In this document: piece by piece, positions 60,851-64,000 of the stretch
Layout of the letters: each line of letters opens with the position of its first letter
Numbering within the stretch: the stretch's first letter is position 1
Assembly: GCA_948567375.1 (NCBI GenBank)
Contig: OX419759.1
Span: forward strand, 2,767,303-2,831,302
DNA: 64,000 nt
Direction: 5' to 3'
From: Lunularia cruciata
Taxonomy: Eukaryota; Streptophyta; Marchantiopsida; Lunulariales; Lunulariaceae
Program-made: the position numbers and the translations under genes
The notes under the pieces: model-generated
What the model saw: the letters and a program-made list of their open reading frames with translations, nothing else
What the model was told of the DNA's origin: nothing
Databases searched by the model: none

Positions 60851-62060
60851 TCTGTTCCTCATACAGTTTGAAGGGGACTATGACTATGGTGTGCTTACTG
60901 AGCACAAAGAAAATTAAGCTGGTGAAGGAGCTGGAGCCTCGAGGATGGGATGTTTCCGGATGCAGTTGATGTGCGTTACGGATATGCATTCATCTAGTTC
61001 CTGAGACGGTTATACTCGGGGGTGAAGCAGAACACATTACTTCCAATGTAGAGTTATTCAAGGTTCTATCAGGAGCTTACGCCCAAAATGATCACTTGTC
61101 AGCTCAGTGAGGAATCTTGGAGATGGACCCACCGCTAGCAACTCCATGAGCGCAGTAGGAGGGCTTATAATAAAATGATGGAGGGATTGCTTTGTGCTCA
61201 GCTGACTTGTCCGTGTTAATGTTACCTTCTCTCCGGAAGACGGAGGATTTTTATGCTATTAGTAACATTGTTTCAATTGTGCGCTCTCTATCTGGAGCGA
61301 TTGACTTCGAAAGCACAAGCAGGTAACCGTCGAGCAGATTCTTTTTGAGAGAAACCTGCGGTTGCAGCAAATTGCTCTGCTTAGATTATGTAAACAAATG
61401 CGGCTGGGTTCTCTTAGCTGAAGGTAAAATCTTTCTTGTCAATGAAATGATTATGCTTCACGATAGATATTTGCTTCCAGGAATTGAATTGTTACAATTT
61501 TCCCATACACGATAGAGATGGGCCGAATTTTTCCATTCACGTTGTCATCACGATGCATCCAAACTGGTTGTTTAGAGTGGCTCCGGTGATGTTAAATTTG
61601 CTCCTCTTTGCTGGCAGTTAATAAATCTGCTGTACACGTTGGAAACTGTCGCTCTACCGTTAGCTGGAAGCACCAATAGTGCTCCCGAGGAGGACCGAAC
61701 ATCGTTGCAAACCAGACCCTTTTGAACAAGTATACGCTCCGGTCAGTGGTATTGCTTCAGTGTTACCAAATTCCATCTGCACCAAGATCACTGGTATTAT
61801 ACGCGACGATTAGTGTTTGTTTCTCAACTAGACCGTCTGCAAATTTTCTTTTTCAGTCCACGATAATAGGTTTGCTTTAACTTATTCTCTTAGAACATAC
61901 CTATAAATAACGAATAATATGCCATTCTTTGATATATGATCTCCGTGCCGAGTAGTGTCTCATGTATCTGCTAGAGTAAGTATCTCTGTGCCGGGTAGTA
62001 TCTCTAGTTGTATCGTAGTCATGATTTTATAGAGAAAGTGTTATTTTAGCTTGTGTGGTC
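60851..62060. other. Gene-free stretch before the LRR array
   Basis: No supported exon. A small direct repeat (ATCTCCGTGCCGAGTAGTGT and ATCTCTGTGCCGGGTAGTAT) lies near 61940 and 61982. It would be the 3' flank of the minus-strand LRR gene. Confidence 0.4.
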
Positions 62061-62438
62061 AAAGTGAAGATGCTGTTCCAGTGAAAACCGTTCTTAATCA
62101 CAAGAACAAATGCCGTTTGAACACAGGCCTACTTTCGAAAACAAGCCTTTTGTTTAAAGTTGCAATTGTTAGAGCTGCCCTAGTGTATCCGTTAAAGTGC
62201 TTGTAGGTTGTGGGTACGAGCACGAAAAGATTTTTAACGTTTACAATTGCTGGAGTTCCTAGAGTGTATCGGATAAGGCATACAGGTTCAGGCACTCGCG
62301 GATCCATGATGCCTGCAATTGCTAGAGTGGCCCAGTCTACAGGGTAGAACCTGCAAGTCTAGGCACTTGTGGATCTTTAGCATTCGCAATTCCCGGAGCT
62401 GCCTTCGCGGATCCATAACACTTCTGCAATCGTTGGAG
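62061..62438 (-). pseudogene. Decayed LRR units behind the stop codon
   Basis: Minus-strand sequence after the stop still shows the 72-bp repeat in shifting frames: TLC-stop-LQRLQK, then RELRMLKIHKCLDLQVLP, GHSSNCRHHGSAS, then DTLG and ATLNK scraps out to about 62100. Similarity fades with distance. The TAA stands where a CAA (Gln of the LGQL motif) occurs in intact units. Confidence 0.65.
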
Positions 62439-64000
62439 TTAGCAGAGTGTCTCAGGTCGAGCCTGTAGGTTCGGGCAATCGCGGATCCATAACTTCTGCA
62501 ATTGTTGGGGTTGCCCGAGTGTAACCGGCAAAGCCTGCAGGTTTGGGCACTCGCGGATCCATAATTTTTGCAATTGCTGCAGTTGACCCAGTGTATCCGG
62601 TAGAGCTTGGAGATTCGGGCAATCATGGATCTCGAATGTCTGTAATTGCTCGAGTTGCCCGAGTGTATCGGGCAGAGTCTGCAAGCTCGGGCATTCATGG
62701 ATCCTAAATTTCTGCAATTGGTGGAGTTGCCCGAGTGTATCCGGCAGAGCTTGCAACTTCGGGCACGTGAAGATCTCTAATGTTTGCAATTGGTGGAGAT
62801 GCCCGAGTGTATCTGGCAGACATTGTAACTTCAGGCACGTAATGATCTCTAAGGTCTGTAATTGCTCAAGTTGCCCGAGTGTATATGGTAGAACTTGCAA
62901 GTTAGGGCACTCGCTGATCCATAACATTTGCAATTGCTGGAGTTGCCCGAGTGTCTCTGGCAGAGATTGTAATTTCCAGCATTCTCGGATCTCGAATATT
63001 CGCAATTGTTGAAGTTGCCCGAGTGTATCTGGTAGAGTTTGCAAGTTTGAGCACTCGCGGATGCCTAACATTTGCAATTGCTGAAGTTGCCCGAGTGTCT
63101 CCGGCAGAGCCTGTAGCTTCGGGCACTCGCCAATCCATAATGTGTGCAATTGCTGGAGGTGTCCAAGAGTATCCGGTAGAGCCTGCAGCTTCGAGCAGTC
63201 GAGGATCAATAACTTCTGCAATCGTTGGAGTTGCCCGAGTGTATCAGGGAGGGCCTCCAGGATCGAGCATGTGGAAATCTTTAAGGTCTGCAACTGCTTG
63301 AGATGCCCAAGTGTATCCGGAAGAGCCTGCAGGTGGGGACATGTGTTGATTTTTAAAGCAGATAATTGCAGGAGTTGCCCAAGTGTATCTGGCACAACAT
63401 GCAGGTTTGGGCACATCAAGATCTTTAAGGTATCCAATTGTTGGAGTTGCCCAAGTGTATCTGGTAGAGTTTGCAGGTTTGGGCACGTTAGAATCTTTAA
63501 TGTCTGTAGTTGCTGGAGTTGCCCGAGTGTATCTGGTAGAGTTTGCAAATTCAAACACTCGCCAATCCAAACTGTATGCAATTGTTGGAGTTGCCCAAGT
63601 GTATCCGGAAGAGCTTGCAAGTTCGGGCACTCGAGGATCAATAACTTCTGCAATTGCTTGAGTTGCCCAAGTGTATTTGGTAGAGCCTCCAGGTTCGAAC
63701 ACGCCAGGATCTTTAAGGTATGCAATTGCTGGAGTTGCCCAAGTGTATCTGGTAGAGCTCGCAGATTTGAGCACGCGAGGATCTTTAAGGTACGCAATCG
63801 TCGGAGTTGCCCCAATGTATCCGGTAGATTCAGCAAGTTCAGGCACGTGAGGATCTTTAAAGTATGTAATTGTTGAAGTTGCCCAAGTGCATCCGGTAGA
63901 ACGTGCAGGTTCGGGCAATTGCGGATCCATAACGTATGCAATTGATGGAGATGCCCCAGTGTATCCGGCAAAGCCTGCAGGTGGGGGCACTCGCTGATCC
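62439..64000 (-). CDS. Leucine-rich-repeat protein, C-terminal part (continues beyond the right edge)
   Basis: The minus strand is open from base 64000 down to TAA at 62441-62439. It encodes 21 complete tandem units of exactly 24 residues and two partial ones. The unit consensus is LPDTLGQLQQLxTLxIxxCP plus NLQA. This is the plant LRR pattern with LP, LG and a C at the end of the beta-strand segment, as in TIR/NB-type resistance proteins and related bryophyte LRR proteins. Variation concentrates in the strand residues (W/K/E/L-I and the two residues before C). The last unit reads RPETLC-stop. The N-terminal domain that would classify it (TIR, NB-ARC, kinase, protein-only LRR) lies outside the window. 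No signal peptide or membrane segment is visible. The near-identity of 72-bp units suggests recent expansion by unequal crossing-over. Overlapping frames look open only because they copy the same repeat. Confidence 0.85.
   Translation of the reverse strand, partial: ISECPHLQALPDTLGHLHQLHTLWIRNCPNLHVLPDALGQLQQLHTLKILTCLNLLNLPDTLGQLRRLRTLKILACSNLRALPDTLGQLQQLHTLKILACSNLEALPNTLGQLKQLQKLLILECPNLQALPDTLGQLQQLHTVWIGECLNLQTLPDTLGQLQQLQTLKILTCPNLQTLPDTLGQLQQLDTLKILMCPNLHVVPDTLGQLLQLSALKINTCPHLQALPDTLGHLKQLQTLKISTCSILEALPDTLGQLQRLQKLLILDCSKLQALPDTLGHLQQLHTLWIGECPKLQALPETLGQLQQLQMLGIRECSNLQTLPDTLGQLQQLRIFEIRECWKLQSLPETLGQLQQLQMLWISECPNLQVLPYTLGQLEQLQTLEIITCLKLQCLPDTLGHLHQLQTLEIFTCPKLQALPDTLGQLHQLQKFRIHECPSLQTLPDTLGQLEQLQTFEIHDCPNLQALPDTLGQLQQLQKLWIRECPNLQALPVTLGQPQQLQKLWIRDCPNLQARPETLC

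Noticed and set aside
63142-63876. 244-codon plus-strand ORF and other long ORFs across the LRR array
   Set aside because: They are shadow frames of the 72-bp repeat. Only the minus frame gives a proper LRR pattern.
1-64000. CRISPR arrays, rRNA, tRNA genes, bacterial operons
   Set aside because: None seen. The regular spacing at 62.4-64.0 kb is an LRR coding repeat, and no cloverleaf with a convincing T-loop was found by eye.

Overview
The window reads as nuclear DNA of a land plant. The protein-coding genes are split by many short spliceosomal introns with GT-AG ends. The repeats are plant-type Ty3/gypsy chromoviruses, and there is a plastid-type DUF3082-like protein and a plant-type alternative NADH dehydrogenase. 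Short introns, an extremely regular 24-residue LRR array and an unusual non-LTR element make me lean towards a seed-free plant (moss or liverwort). That is inference; the sequence alone does not name the species.

Layout. 1-285 (minus): start of a CNNM/DUF21 transporter-like gene that runs off the left edge. 286-17.9 kb: AT-rich and gene-poor, with decayed repeats, a 90-bp tandem repeat, a frameshifted minus-strand ORF relic and two solo LTRs of one family. 18.4-37.0 kb: the gene island. It holds DNA polymerase alpha subunit B (16 exons, 18408-23408, with two E2F-type sites upstream), a DUF3082-like plastid membrane protein (24043-25776), a minus-strand conserved acidic/lysine-rich protein (28000-30339) and a type II NAD(P)H dehydrogenase (33337-36967). 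37.0-42.6 kb: gene-free AT-rich DNA with one perfect 20-bp hairpin.

42.6-60.85 kb is a nested retrotransposon cluster. A complete 5.62-kb chromovirus (44519-50138, plus strand, perfect GTAGC target duplication) sits inside an older minus-strand relative (42580-53487). A third, internally deleted relative (55511-59853, minus) splits a 5'-truncated non-LTR element (53494-55510 plus 59854-60850). That element ends in a CCHC finger and what looks like a restriction-like endonuclease, an R2-type layout that is unexpected in a plant. 62.1-64.0 kb (minus): 21 near-identical 24-residue LRR units, open at the right edge, ending at a stop behind which further decayed units are visible.

The most interesting observations are: (i) perfect heat-shock-element arrays (alternating GAA/TTC) in the chromovirus LTRs, conserved across the copies; (ii) an inner element with about 98% identical LTRs but roughly a dozen in-frame stops; (iii) the CCHC/endonuclease non-LTR element and its separate 3'-tail copies near the left edge; (iv) the LRR array and its decaying tail. 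Exon coordinates were worked out by hand from splice signals, phase continuity and protein similarity recalled from memory; no alignment was run.
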